Origin: Mucilaginibacter gossypiicola
Lineage (GTDB): Bacteria > Bacteroidota > Bacteroidia > Sphingobacteriales > Sphingobacteriaceae
Reading direction: 5' to 3'
DNA length: 64,000 bases
Assembly (NCBI RefSeq): GCF_900110105.1
Contig: NZ_FOCL01000020.1
Span: 1-64,000 of the forward strand
Shown here: one piece after another, positions 28,311 to 36,306 of the stretch
Position numbering within the stretch: position 1 is the first letter of the stretch
Layout: each line of letters begins with the position of its first letter
Position numbers and translations under genes: made by a program
The notes under the pieces: model-generated
What the model was told of the DNA's origin: nothing
What the model saw: the letters and a program-made list of their open reading frames with translations, nothing else
The model's database searches: none

Positions 28311-28826
28311 ATGAGGCGAAATTTTACATATTCTTATGTTTACACCTACACATGGGTCGTGATGATTGCGATAGCAATTTTCATGAATTTCGCTTTTGTT
28401 GCCGATGGTCACTCGCTGAAGTCTGATACCGTGAACCTTAGGGGCAAAACAAAGGGGACCAAAACCTCTTATTTGAAAAATGGCTTGCATCTTTCGCTTC
28501 CTCCCCTGAAACCTGCTGTTACATCAAATGTAAAAATTAACGTATCCCGGCCGGATGATAAACTGTTGAGTGATGTGCAATTGTACCCCAACCCGGTAAC
28601 TGATCAGATCAATCTTAAATACTCTATATCGCGCAATACCAATGTTACCATTAAAATAATGGATGTACTGGGTAACGATATTTCAACCCTGTTTTCGCAA
28701 AGGGTTGAGTCTGGCGATCATAATCTGAATTACCCTATCAGCAATAAGCTGGTTCGCGGGTTTTACTTTGTACGCGTAGTAGCCGGTACTGAGTCGGTTA
28801 TTAAAAGGATCTCTGTTATTAATTAA
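28311..28826 (+). CDS. Small exported protein consisting mainly of a T9SS type A sorting domain
   Basis: The 171-residue protein has an N-terminal hydrophobic signal (YTWVVMIAIAIFMNFAFVA), a basic linker of about 50 residues, and a Por_Secre_tail-type domain from about residue 85 to the end: LYPNPVTDQINL, MDVLGNDI, GFYFVRV and a final strand in IKRISVIN. That domain normally targets large cargo to the type IX secretion system. No cargo domain is present. It may be a decayed cargo protein or a genuine tail-only protein. porT lies elsewhere in the window (50645). Confidence 0.82.
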   Translation: MRRNFTYSYVYTYTWVVMIAIAIFMNFAFVADGHSLKSDTVNLRGKTKGTKTSYLKNGLHLSLPPLKPAVTSNVKINVSRPDDKLLSDVQLYPNPVTDQINLKYSISRNTNVTIKIMDVLGNDISTLFSQRVESGDHNLNYPISNKLVRGFYFVRVVAGTESVIKRISVIN

Positions 28827-28841
28827 TAAATAGCTAAAACT

Positions 28842-28958
28842 ATGTCATTGCGAGCATAGCGCGGAAATTTCGTAGCCAACGCATATCCGTCTTGTATAGC
28901 TACGAGATTGCCACGTCGCCGCGGACGCTTTTGCCCATGCCGCTCCTCGCAATGACAT
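28842..28958. repeat. GTCATTGCGAG palindromic repeat
   Basis: It opens ATGTCATTGCGAGCATAGCG and closes GCTCCTCGCAATGACAT. Inner arms containing TCGTAGC and GCTACGA add a second stem. It lies directly after the T9SS-tail gene. Confidence 0.8.
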
Positions 28959-29021
28959 GCGTTATTTACGTCAAATAATTAATACAAGTCATAAACCTTC
29001 CCCCAAACCCATCAAATTTTT

Positions 29022-29029
29022 TAGCTTTG
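29022..29029 (+). promoter_or_regulatory. Putative -7 element of the FAH-M23-bcp run
   Basis: TAGCTTTG matches TAnnTTTG and lies 19 nt before the ATG at 29049. A clear -33 TTG is absent. Confidence 0.45.
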
Positions 29030-29048
29030 GCAATTATAGCGTTCATTT

Positions 29049-29660
29049 ATGAAAATTATTGCCATTGGCCGCAACTACGCCGAACACGCCAAAGAACTCA
29101 ATAACCCGGTACCTACCACGCCGGTTATCTTCATGAAGCCCGACACGGCTTTGCTGAAAGAAAACAAGCCTTTTTATCACCCCGATTTTTCGGAAGATGT
29201 TCACCACGAAATAGAACTGGTTTTAAAGATCAGCAAGGAAGGCAAACACATCAGCGAAAAATTTGCCGCCAACTATTATGAAGAGATTGGTTTAGGGATT
29301 GATTTCACTGCACGCGATGTTCAGGCCCGTCATAAAGAGAAAGGTTTACCCTGGGAATTGGCCAAAGCTTTTGATGGTTCGGCGCCTATCAGCACTTTTG
29401 TGCCTAAGGCAAAGTTCGAATCGGTTTATGATATCAACTTTAAGCTGGACATCAACGGCGAAACCCGCCAGCAGGGTAACACCCGCGACTTGCTTTTCTC
29501 GTTCGAGAGCATCATCGCCTTTGTTTCAAAATACATCACTCTTAAAAAGGGCGATCTTATATTTACCGGCACTCCTCCGGGTGTATCAAAAGTAAAAATC
29601 GGCGACAGGCTTGAGGGATACCTTGAGGATGAGAAAATGCTCGATTTTTACGTTAAATAA
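29049..29660 (+). CDS. Fumarylacetoacetate hydrolase-family protein
   Basis: The 203-residue single-domain protein opens with IGRNYAEHAKELNN and PVIFMKPDTALL. It has metal-binding acidic positions in HHEIELVL and GIDFTARDVQ, and the C-terminal motif DLIFTGTPPGVSKVKIGD. These are the hallmarks of the YcgM/FAHD1 group, which acts as acylpyruvate hydrolase or oxaloacetate decarboxylase. It starts a co-directional run and is 2 nt from the M23 gene. The exact substrate is not determined. Confidence 0.92.
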   Translation: MKIIAIGRNYAEHAKELNNPVPTTPVIFMKPDTALLKENKPFYHPDFSEDVHHEIELVLKISKEGKHISEKFAANYYEEIGLGIDFTARDVQARHKEKGLPWELAKAFDGSAPISTFVPKAKFESVYDINFKLDINGETRQQGNTRDLLFSFESIIAFVSKYITLKKGDLIFTGTPPGVSKVKIGDRLEGYLEDEKMLDFYVK

Positions 29661-29662
29661 GC

Positions 29663-31384
29663 ATGATCAAAAAACTATTGGTTACAGGTGCTATGTGTTT
29701 GGCACTTTATTCAAACACATTTGCGCAGAATGATATTATACAAAGCAGGCAATACCCGCAAAATTATTTCAGGTATCCGCTTGATCTTACACCGCCTACC
29801 ACCGCTGGCTCATTTGGCGAGCTAAGGCCATCTCATTTCCATTCCGGGCTCGATTTTAAAACTAATCAGCGCACCGGTTATCCCGTACATGCTGCTGCCG
29901 AAGGTTACATATCAAGGGTACGCGTACAGTTTGGTGGCTTTGGGCGGGCAATCTACATCACCCACCCAAACGGTTATACTACGGTTTATGGGCATTTGGA
30001 AAGTTTTAGTCCGGCGGTTATCGATCTCGTGAAAAAATACCAGTACGAGCACCAAACCTACGAGGCTGATTTTAACCTTACACCAACACAAGTACCGGTT
30101 AAAAAAGATGAAGTTGTAGCCATTTCAGGTAATGCCGGTGCATCGGCCGGGCCGCATGTGCACTTCGAGATCAGGGACAGCAAAACCGAGGAAACCATCA
30201 ATGCACAATTATTCGGCTTAACCATCCCCGATAAAGTGCCGCCTACCATTACCTCTATTGGCATTTATCACCTTAACGGGAAACCCTTTAGCGAAAAAAC
30301 ATCCAAGGAGTTTTTAGGCGTTACCGGATCAGCAGGTAATTATCACCTTATTAAGCCACAAACACTTGAACTAAGCGGCAATATCGGCTTCGGGATTAAT
30401 ACTACAGATATGAACAGTACGTCGTTTAACCATAACGGCGTTTATTCTATCGAACTAAAGCTGGACGGCAAAACGGTATATACCTTTGCGGTTGAGCGTT
30501 TCGCGTTTGATCAAACCCATGCCATCAACGCTTATATCGATTATCCTGCCTTTGAATCATCCCGCAGGTGGATGCAGAAATGTTTCATCCTGCCTGGAAG
30601 CCGCATTTCGTTGTATCCGCAGTCGGTAAACAATGGCATCATTACGTTTGACGATAATGCCACACACGACGTAGAATACGTAGTGAAAGATGTTGCAGGC
30701 AATACATCATCACTGAAGCTGAAAGTTAAATCGTCTCCGTTTGTTAATCCCCAGCCCGTAAAACCTACAGGTACTATGTTTTATTACGATAAGCGCAGCG
30801 AGTTTAGTAACGATAAAGTTAAGGTGATCATTATGCCGGGCAATCTGTATGATGATCTTGATTTTCAATATTCGGTATCGGCAAAACCTGTTGGGGCTTA
30901 TTCGGCTATGCACCATATCCATAATAGGTTAACGCCCATTCATGACAGCTATGAGATCTGGATCAAGCCGGATGTTGATTTGGGCAAGTATGCTGATAAG
31001 GCGGTTATTGTAAGTTCATGGGGCGGCTGCCAGGGTGGCTACTTTAAAGATGGCTACGTGATATCGCAGGTGAGCGCTTTTGGCGATTATTATATCAAAA
31101 TAGATACTGTACCGCCCGTTATTCACCCGCTCAATATCAAAAATGGCAGCAATATGAAGGCTGCACGCAGTATTAATTTCAGAATGAGCGATAATTTATC
31201 AGGAATTAAGAGCTATACGGGTACAATTGACGGTAAATGGGTGCTAATGGAGCATGATTATAAAAGTAAAATATTAAGTTACACGTTTAATAACGATATT
31301 GCACCCGGTAAACACGTGTTTAAGTTGGCTTTAGTTGATAACAAGAATAATTTTTCGGAATTTTCCGCCGATTTTTCCAGATAA
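29663..31384 (+). CDS. M23-family (LytM-type) metallopeptidase
   Basis: The 573-residue exported protein has a signal peptide (LLVTGAMCLALYSNTFAQ) and an N-terminal M23 domain. The zinc ligands lie in SHFHSGLDFK (H-x3-D) and GPHVHFEI (HxH), both intact, so it should be active on peptidoglycan cross-links or act as an envelope endopeptidase. The remaining 350 residues are beta-rich and resemble Ig-like or sandwich domains; their role is unknown. It is translationally close to the upstream FAH gene. Confidence 0.9.
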   Translation: MIKKLLVTGAMCLALYSNTFAQNDIIQSRQYPQNYFRYPLDLTPPTTAGSFGELRPSHFHSGLDFKTNQRTGYPVHAAAEGYISRVRVQFGGFGRAIYITHPNGYTTVYGHLESFSPAVIDLVKKYQYEHQTYEADFNLTPTQVPVKKDEVVAISGNAGASAGPHVHFEIRDSKTEETINAQLFGLTIPDKVPPTITSIGIYHLNGKPFSEKTSKEFLGVTGSAGNYHLIKPQTLELSGNIGFGINTTDMNSTSFNHNGVYSIELKLDGKTVYTFAVERFAFDQTHAINAYIDYPAFESSRRWMQKCFILPGSRISLYPQSVNNGIITFDDNATHDVEYVVKDVAGNTSSLKLKVKSSPFVNPQPVKPTGTMFYYDKRSEFSNDKVKVIIMPGNLYDDLDFQYSVSAKPVGAYSAMHHIHNRLTPIHDSYEIWIKPDVDLGKYADKAVIVSSWGGCQGGYFKDGYVISQVSAFGDYYIKIDTVPPVIHPLNIKNGSNMKAARSINFRMSDNLSGIKSYTGTIDGKWVLMEHDYKSKILSYTFNNDIAPGKHVFKLALVDNKNNFSEFSADFSR

Positions 31385-31398
31385 GTACCAGATAAACC

Positions 31399-31860
31399 AT
31401 GACAACATTAAAAGAAGGCGATAAAGCACCCGCTTTTACCGCTAAAGACCAAAACGGTAAGGAAGTATCCCTTGCTGATTACAAAGGCAAAAATGTGATC
31501 CTTTATTTTTATCCAAAAGATGATACCCCAGGTTGTACTGCCGAATCATGCGATTTCAGGGATAATTATCAATCGCTTTTAAGCAAGGGTTTTGAAGTGA
31601 TAGGTGTAAGCACCGATGATGAAAAATCGCACAAAAAATTTGAAACCAAATACAGTCTGCCATTTACCCTTATTGCCGATAATGAGCTTAAAATTGTTGA
31701 AGCTTATGGCGTATGGGTTGAGAAGAATATGTATGGCAAAAAATATATGGGTACGGCCCGTACTACATTCATAATTGATGCAGAGGGAGTTATTACGCAC
31801 GTGATCAGTAAGGTTGATACTAAGGCCTCATCACAGCAGGTGCTTGATCTTGTAAAATAA
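31399..31860 (+). CDS. bcp: Thioredoxin-dependent thiol peroxidase (BCP/PrxQ)
   Basis: The 153-residue peroxiredoxin has peroxidatic Cys46 and resolving Cys51 (TPGCTAESCDFRD), the atypical BCP arrangement on one helix. The segment ARTTFIIDAEGVI is typical. It reduces peroxides using thioredoxin. It starts 14 nt after the M23 gene and is followed by transketolase 52 nt later. Confidence 0.95.
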   Translation: MTTLKEGDKAPAFTAKDQNGKEVSLADYKGKNVILYFYPKDDTPGCTAESCDFRDNYQSLLSKGFEVIGVSTDDEKSHKKFETKYSLPFTLIADNELKIVEAYGVWVEKNMYGKKYMGTARTTFIIDAEGVITHVISKVDTKASSQQVLDLVK

Positions 31861-31912
31861 GTGTTAAAAACACAATCAAAATAGCTACTTTAGCAGTTCC
31901 TAAATTCCATTA

Positions 31913-32758
31913 ATGAAAGCAGACTTACAAACTTTAGAAAAAACCGCGTCGCAAATAAGGCGCGACATTGTACGCATGGTACATGGCTGTCAATCAGGCC
32001 ACCCGGGCGGCTCACTGGGCTGTACCGATTTCTTTACCGCACTGTATTTTTCGGTAATGAACCACGATCCTAAATTTAATATGGATGCTGTTGGCGAAGA
32101 TATTTTCTTCTTGTCAAACGGTCATATTTCGCCTGTGTTTTACAGCACACTGGCACATGCAGGCTATTTTGATAAAGCCGAACTGGCAACTTTCCGTAAA
32201 CTAAACGCTCGTTTACAAGGTCACCCAACTACACATGAGCACCTTCCTGGTATCCGTATTGCTTCGGGTTCATTAGGTCAGGGCTTATCAGTAGCTATCG
32301 GTGCTGCATTAGCTAAGAAATTAAACGGTGATAAATCATTGGTGTTTACCCTGCATGGCGATGGAGAGATCCAGGAAGGCCAGATCTGGGAAGCAGCAAT
32401 GTTTGCTCCTCACAATCATGTTGATAACCTGATCTCAACTATTGATGTTAACGGTCAGCAAATTGATGGTCCAACCAAACAGGTGCTTTCATTAGGCGAT
32501 CTTCGCGCTAAATGGGAAGCTTTTGGCTGGGATGTACTGGATATGAAAGGTAATGATATGGCCGATGTGGTTAGGGTGCTTGAAGAAGCAAAAAGCCGTA
32601 CAGGTCAGGGCAAACCGATCATGATCCTGATGCATACTGAAATGGGCTACGGTGTTGACTTTATGGTGGGCAGCCACAAATGGCACGGTGTTGCGCCAAA
32701 TGATGAGCAGCTTAAACTGGCTTTAGATCAGTTAGAAGAAACACTGGGCGATTATTAA
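31913..32758 (+). CDS. Transketolase, N-terminal subunit
   Basis: The 281-residue protein is the thiamine-diphosphate-binding half of transketolase. It has GCQSGHPGGSLGCTDFFTAL near the N-terminus, SLGQGLSVAIGAAL, and the TPP motif GDGEIQEGQIWEA. It lacks the pyrimidine and C-terminal domains, which are supplied by the next gene. Together they should exchange two-carbon units in the non-oxidative pentose phosphate pathway. The split form is common in Bacteroidota and archaea. Confidence 0.94.
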   Translation: MKADLQTLEKTASQIRRDIVRMVHGCQSGHPGGSLGCTDFFTALYFSVMNHDPKFNMDAVGEDIFFLSNGHISPVFYSTLAHAGYFDKAELATFRKLNARLQGHPTTHEHLPGIRIASGSLGQGLSVAIGAALAKKLNGDKSLVFTLHGDGEIQEGQIWEAAMFAPHNHVDNLISTIDVNGQQIDGPTKQVLSLGDLRAKWEAFGWDVLDMKGNDMADVVRVLEEAKSRTGQGKPIMILMHTEMGYGVDFMVGSHKWHGVAPNDEQLKLALDQLEETLGDY

Positions 32759-32788
32759 TCCCCCCTCCGGCTCTCCAAAGGGGGAGAG
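32759..32788. repeat. Small CCCCC/GGGGG hairpin between transketolase halves
   Basis: CCCCCCTCCGGCTCTCC followed by AAAGGGGGAGAG can form a short GC-rich hairpin within the 104-nt gap between the two subunits. It lacks a proper T-run and is unlikely to be a full terminator. Confidence 0.5.
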
Positions 32789-32862
32789 TTAAAAAAGCGT
32801 CAGTTTAATTTAGTTACGATTTAATGCCAATCTCTCTCAATTGTGCAGAGGGAATTTGAACA

Positions 32863-33828
32863 ATGAAAAAATACACTTACACAGATAAAAAAGATACCCG
32901 CTCGGGCTTTGGCGCCGGGTTGCTGGAAGCAGGCCAGAAAAACGATCAGGTTGTTGCCCTTTGTGCCGACCTCATCGGTTCGTTAAAAATGAACGATTTT
33001 ATTAAAGCATTCCCTGAGCGTTTTGTACAGGTAGGTATTGCCGAAGCTAACATGATCGGTATTGCTGCTGGTATGACCATCGGTGGTAAAATCCCTTTCA
33101 CAGGTACTTTCGCTAACTTTTCTACAGGCAGGGTTTATGACCAGATCCGCCAGTCAGTAGCTTATTCAAACAAAAATGTTAAGATCTGCGCTTCACACGC
33201 CGGTTTAACTTTGGGCGAAGACGGTGCTACCCACCAGATTTTGGAAGATATCGGCCTGATGAAAATGTTACCGGGCATGACTGTTATCAACACCTGCGAT
33301 TATAACCAAACTAAAGCTGCTACTGTTGCTATTGCTGAGTACGACGGCCCGGTTTACTTGCGTTTCGGCAGGCCGGTTGTTCCTATCTTTACCGATCCTG
33401 ATCAAAAATTTGAAATTGGTAAAGCATGGATGGTGAATGAAGGCGCCGATGTAAGTATCTTTGCTACAGGTCACCTGGTATGGCAGGCTATTTTGGCAGG
33501 CGAAATTTTAGCTGAACAAGGTATCGATGCCGAGATCATCAACATCCACACTATTAAACCATTGGATGAAGAAGCTATTTTGAAATCGGTTGCTAAAACA
33601 GGCTGCGTAGTTACTGCCGAAGAGCATAACCGCCTTGGTGGTTTAGGTGACAGCGTTGCGCAGGTACTTGCGGTACACAACCCTTCACCACAGGAGTACG
33701 TAGCTGTTAATGACAGCTTTGGCGAAAGCGGTACACCTGAACAACTGATGACCAAATATGGCCTGGATGCAGATCATATTGTGGCCGCAGTTAAAAAGGT
33801 GATAGAAAGAAAAAACAAAAAAGGTTAA
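32863..33828 (+). CDS. Transketolase, C-terminal subunit
   Basis: The 321-residue partner carries the pyrimidine-binding domain, with VQVGIAEANMIGIAAGM including the catalytic Glu, and the C-terminal transketolase domain (IINIHTIKPLDEEAI and GLGDSVAQVL). It complements the N-terminal subunit 104 nt upstream. Its stop is only 31 nt before the ECF sigma gene. Confidence 0.94.
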   Translation: MKKYTYTDKKDTRSGFGAGLLEAGQKNDQVVALCADLIGSLKMNDFIKAFPERFVQVGIAEANMIGIAAGMTIGGKIPFTGTFANFSTGRVYDQIRQSVAYSNKNVKICASHAGLTLGEDGATHQILEDIGLMKMLPGMTVINTCDYNQTKAATVAIAEYDGPVYLRFGRPVVPIFTDPDQKFEIGKAWMVNEGADVSIFATGHLVWQAILAGEILAEQGIDAEIINIHTIKPLDEEAILKSVAKTGCVVTAEEHNRLGGLGDSVAQVLAVHNPSPQEYVAVNDSFGESGTPEQLMTKYGLDADHIVAAVKKVIERKNKKG

Positions 33829-33859
33829 TTAAACCTTTAACATTAATAAAATTCTAAAA

Positions 33860-34414
33860 ATGTCGGTACAGGTTGAAGATTCAGAGATATTAAGCAAGTT
33901 TCAGGACGAAAAAACCCGAAATGAGGCGTTTAACCTGTTGTTGAAAAAATACCAGCAAAAAATATACTGGCACATCAGGCGCATGGTTGTTGATCATGAC
34001 GATGCCGATGATTTGGTTCAGGATGTTTTTGTAAAGGTTTGGAAAAACCTTGCTGGTTTCAGAAACGACGCGCAACTGTACACCTGGATGTACAGGATAG
34101 CATCCAACGAATGCATTACTTTTTTGAATAAGAAAAAACAAAAAAATAATGTTTCGTTGGATGATGTTGCTTACGAGCTGGCTGATACACTGGCCGACTC
34201 AACCTATTTTAACGGCGACGCAGCGCAGCGTAAACTGCAGGAAGCACTGCTTACCCTGCCCGAAAAACAACGGCTTGTTTTCAATATGAAATACTATGAA
34301 GACATGAAGTACGAAGAAATGTCGCAGGTTTTGGGTACCAGTGTAGGGGCTTTAAAAGCTTCTTTTCACTTGGCAGTCAAGAAGATAGAAGCTCATTTGC
34401 TTGGTCACGATTAA
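33860..34414 (+). CDS. ECF-type RNA polymerase sigma factor
   Basis: The 184-residue protein has sigma region 2 (DDADDLVQDVFVKVWKNL and LYTWMYRIASNECI) and region 4 (LTLPEKQRLVFNMKYYEDMK, then SVGALKASFHLAVKKIE). It lacks regions 1 and 3, as ECF factors do. It is followed by a repeat-rich membrane protein and a Spy-like periplasmic protein, which together look like its control module. Confidence 0.94.
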   Translation: MSVQVEDSEILSKFQDEKTRNEAFNLLLKKYQQKIYWHIRRMVVDHDDADDLVQDVFVKVWKNLAGFRNDAQLYTWMYRIASNECITFLNKKKQKNNVSLDDVAYELADTLADSTYFNGDAAQRKLQEALLTLPEKQRLVFNMKYYEDMKYEEMSQVLGTSVGALKASFHLAVKKIEAHLLGHD

Positions 34415-34465
34415 TTTTTTAATTTACGTTAAACCTTTTAGCACAATACCAATCTATAGTTGTGT

Positions 34466-35503
34466 ATGAAAAGCGATATGGACAATAGGGAATGGCTGGA
34501 TGATTTCATCGCGCTGAAACAGGTTAGCAAAACTAACCCGTTCGCAGTGCCTGAAGGCTATTTTCATGAGTTAGCGCAGCACATTACAACACGCATAAGG
34601 CTTGAGGGATTAAAAAACTATCCATCTGCAGGGTACACGGTACCTGAAAATTACTTTGACGAGCTAAGCAGCAACATCCAAAGCCGTATAAATATTGAGA
34701 GTGCTTTTAGCGCCGGTGATTCGGGGTTTACCGTTCCCGAAAATTATTTTGATGAGCTTAGCAGCAACATTCAAAGCCGTATTGTGGTAGATGAAGCCAT
34801 GGATGCGGGCGAGGGTTTTACGGTGCCCGAAAATTATTTTGACCAACTGAGCAGCAATATCCAAAGCCGTATAACGGTGGAGGAGGCCATGGGCGACGAA
34901 GGTTTTACGGTTCCTGAAAATTATTTTGACGAACTGAGCAGCAATATCCAAAGCCGCATTGCGGTGGAGGAGGCCATGGGGGATGAAGGCTTTACCGTTC
35001 CTGAAAATTATTTTGAGGAATTAAGCGCCAACATCCAAAGCCGAATTGCGATAGAGGAAGCCATGAACATGGAACATGAAGGCTTTGAAGTGCCTGCAAA
35101 CTACTTTGATCAGCTTAGCCAGCGCATTTTAGATAAAACTGTTAATGCTGAGGTTGAAGAGGAGCAAGAGGTAGATAATGTTGTAAGCATTAATAAAGCC
35201 AAACCTGTACAGAAAAAAGGCATGGTAAGGAGGCTTTGGTCTTCACCAACCATCAGGTATGCTACAGCCGCTTGTTTTGCTTTGATACTTGGTGTAGGTG
35301 TTATTTTCAGGGCAGATTTACAGCCGGCAGATCATAACCACTCTTATTTACATGAGCAGGTGTCATCAGTTCCGGTTGATGAAATAAAAAGCTATCTTCA
35401 GTTACATATGGACGCAAGCGATACCCGTACACTGATGGATGCTAATCAAAAAAGTAATACAAGTAATGCAGATGAAGATCTGTCGGATTATATAGATAAT
35501 TAA
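34466..35503 (+). CDS. Putative membrane-bound regulator with seven tandem VPENYF repeats
   Basis: The 345-residue protein consists of a short N-terminus (MKSDMDNREWLDDF), seven units of 29-31 residues on the model FTVPENYFDELSSNIQSRI plus an acidic linker (residues 26-225), an acidic spacer, a single membrane helix near residues 264-280 (YATAACFALILGVGVIF), and an extracytoplasmic tail of about 65 residues. The repeats are therefore predicted cytoplasmic. Position after the sigma gene suggests an anti-sigma or sigma-regulating role, but no ASD/ZAS zinc motif is visible. The ATG at 34466 was chosen; 34478 is also possible. The function is inferred from context only. Confidence 0.75.
   Translation: MKSDMDNREWLDDFIALKQVSKTNPFAVPEGYFHELAQHITTRIRLEGLKNYPSAGYTVPENYFDELSSNIQSRINIESAFSAGDSGFTVPENYFDELSSNIQSRIVVDEAMDAGEGFTVPENYFDQLSSNIQSRITVEEAMGDEGFTVPENYFDELSSNIQSRIAVEEAMGDEGFTVPENYFEELSANIQSRIAIEEAMNMEHEGFEVPANYFDQLSQRILDKTVNAEVEEEQEVDNVVSINKAKPVQKKGMVRRLWSSPTIRYATAACFALILGVGVIFRADLQPADHNHSYLHEQVSSVPVDEIKSYLQLHMDASDTRTLMDANQKSNTSNADEDLSDYIDN
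34541..35140 (+). repeat. Coding tandem repeat, about 87-93-nt units x 7
   Basis: Units begin at residues 26, 57, 88, 118, 147, 176 and 207. The central four are nearly identical in DNA as well as protein (e.g. GAAAATTATTTTGA recurs in each). This indicates recent expansion or gene conversion. The first and last units are the most divergent. Confidence 0.9.
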
Positions 35504-35520
35504 ACAGAGGAAAATATTTA

Positions 35521-36027
35521 ATGAGTAAACTGATCAGGCATATTTGTATTGTGCTATTTGTTATGGCTATGGGCTATGAAGCTGTGGGACAGGTTAACCG
35601 CTTTGTTCCGGCTCAAACGCCTTCAAGGCCCGAGCTTAATCCCGTTCGCCCTAATGGCAACAAAAAAGGTGCTATGGGAAAAAGACTTGAGGCTGCCCGT
35701 AACAGGTATATTAGCCGTCAGCTTGATCTTACCGATGATGAAGCGACCAAATTTTGGCCGCTTTATAATCAATATCAGCAGGAGCTTACTGCTGTGCGCA
35801 TCCTTAAGCGTTTAAACAACTCAACTTCATCAACCAACGGAACCGAGCAAATAGATAAAGAGATCTATTATGAAAGCCAACTGGTTGGAATCCGTAAACG
35901 CTACCGTGATTCTTTTTCAAAGATCCTTCCGCCCGAAAAGGTGAGCATCCTGTACAAAAGCGAGCAGGAATTTAACGACGAGCTCATCAAACAGCTTAGC
36001 GAACGCAGCGAAAGAGCGGGGAATTGA
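35521..36027 (+). CDS. Spy/CpxP-like periplasmic protein of the ECF operon
   Basis: The 168-residue protein has a signal peptide (IRHICIVLFVMAMGYEAVGQ) and a helical body with ARNRYISRQLDLTDDEATKF, WPLYNQYQQEL and ILPPEKVSILYKSEQEF. This is the layout of Bacteroidota proteins related to the Spy/CpxP/CnrX fold that sit in the periplasm beside ECF sigma genes. It begins 17 nt after the repeat protein, so it probably acts as its sensor or partner. No metal-binding His cluster is seen. Confidence 0.72.
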   Translation: MSKLIRHICIVLFVMAMGYEAVGQVNRFVPAQTPSRPELNPVRPNGNKKGAMGKRLEAARNRYISRQLDLTDDEATKFWPLYNQYQQELTAVRILKRLNNSTSSTNGTEQIDKEIYYESQLVGIRKRYRDSFSKILPPEKVSILYKSEQEFNDELIKQLSERSERAGN

Positions 36028-36129
36028 GGTTGAAGTTTTAAGTCGCGAGTCTTTAGTTAGAAGTATTAAGTCAATATTTACTGAGATTAGTTTTAATTTT
36101 TAGATGGTTTTCTATCTGAGGGTTTGAAC

Positions 36130-36137
36130 TATCTTTG
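36130..36137 (+). promoter_or_regulatory. Putative -7 element upstream of the aminotransferase
   Basis: TATCTTTG matches TAnnTTTG but lies about 170 nt before the ATG, with a palindromic repeat between. If used, the repeat would be in the 5' leader. Confidence 0.35.
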
Positions 36138-36173
36138 CATACATACTGTAGGTCTTAAATATTATATAAGAAC

Positions 36174-36255
36174 CGTCATTGCGAGGAACGAAGCAATCCC
36201 CTGTAGACAGGTCCGCCCTGTACAGTTTGGTATTACTTCGTTCCTCGTAATGACG
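36174..36255. repeat. GTCATTGCGAG palindromic repeat
   Basis: The left arm CGTCATTGCGAGGAACGAAG pairs with the right arm CTTCGTTCCTCGTAATGACG. The loop holds CCCTGTAGACAGG. Short heptad-like patches (AAGTC/AGACTT) flank it at 36035-36065 and 36283-36305. Confidence 0.85.
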
Positions 36256-36306
36256 GTTTGGAAATTAACTTAGGCCCTCACAACTTAAGACTTAGAACTT
36301 AACAAC

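Noticed and set aside
34541..35140. Regularly spaced DNA repeats resembling a CRISPR array
   Set aside because: The repeat and spacer parts are one continuous reading frame encoding VPENYF units of 29-31 residues; the spacers are not unique and no cas gene is near.
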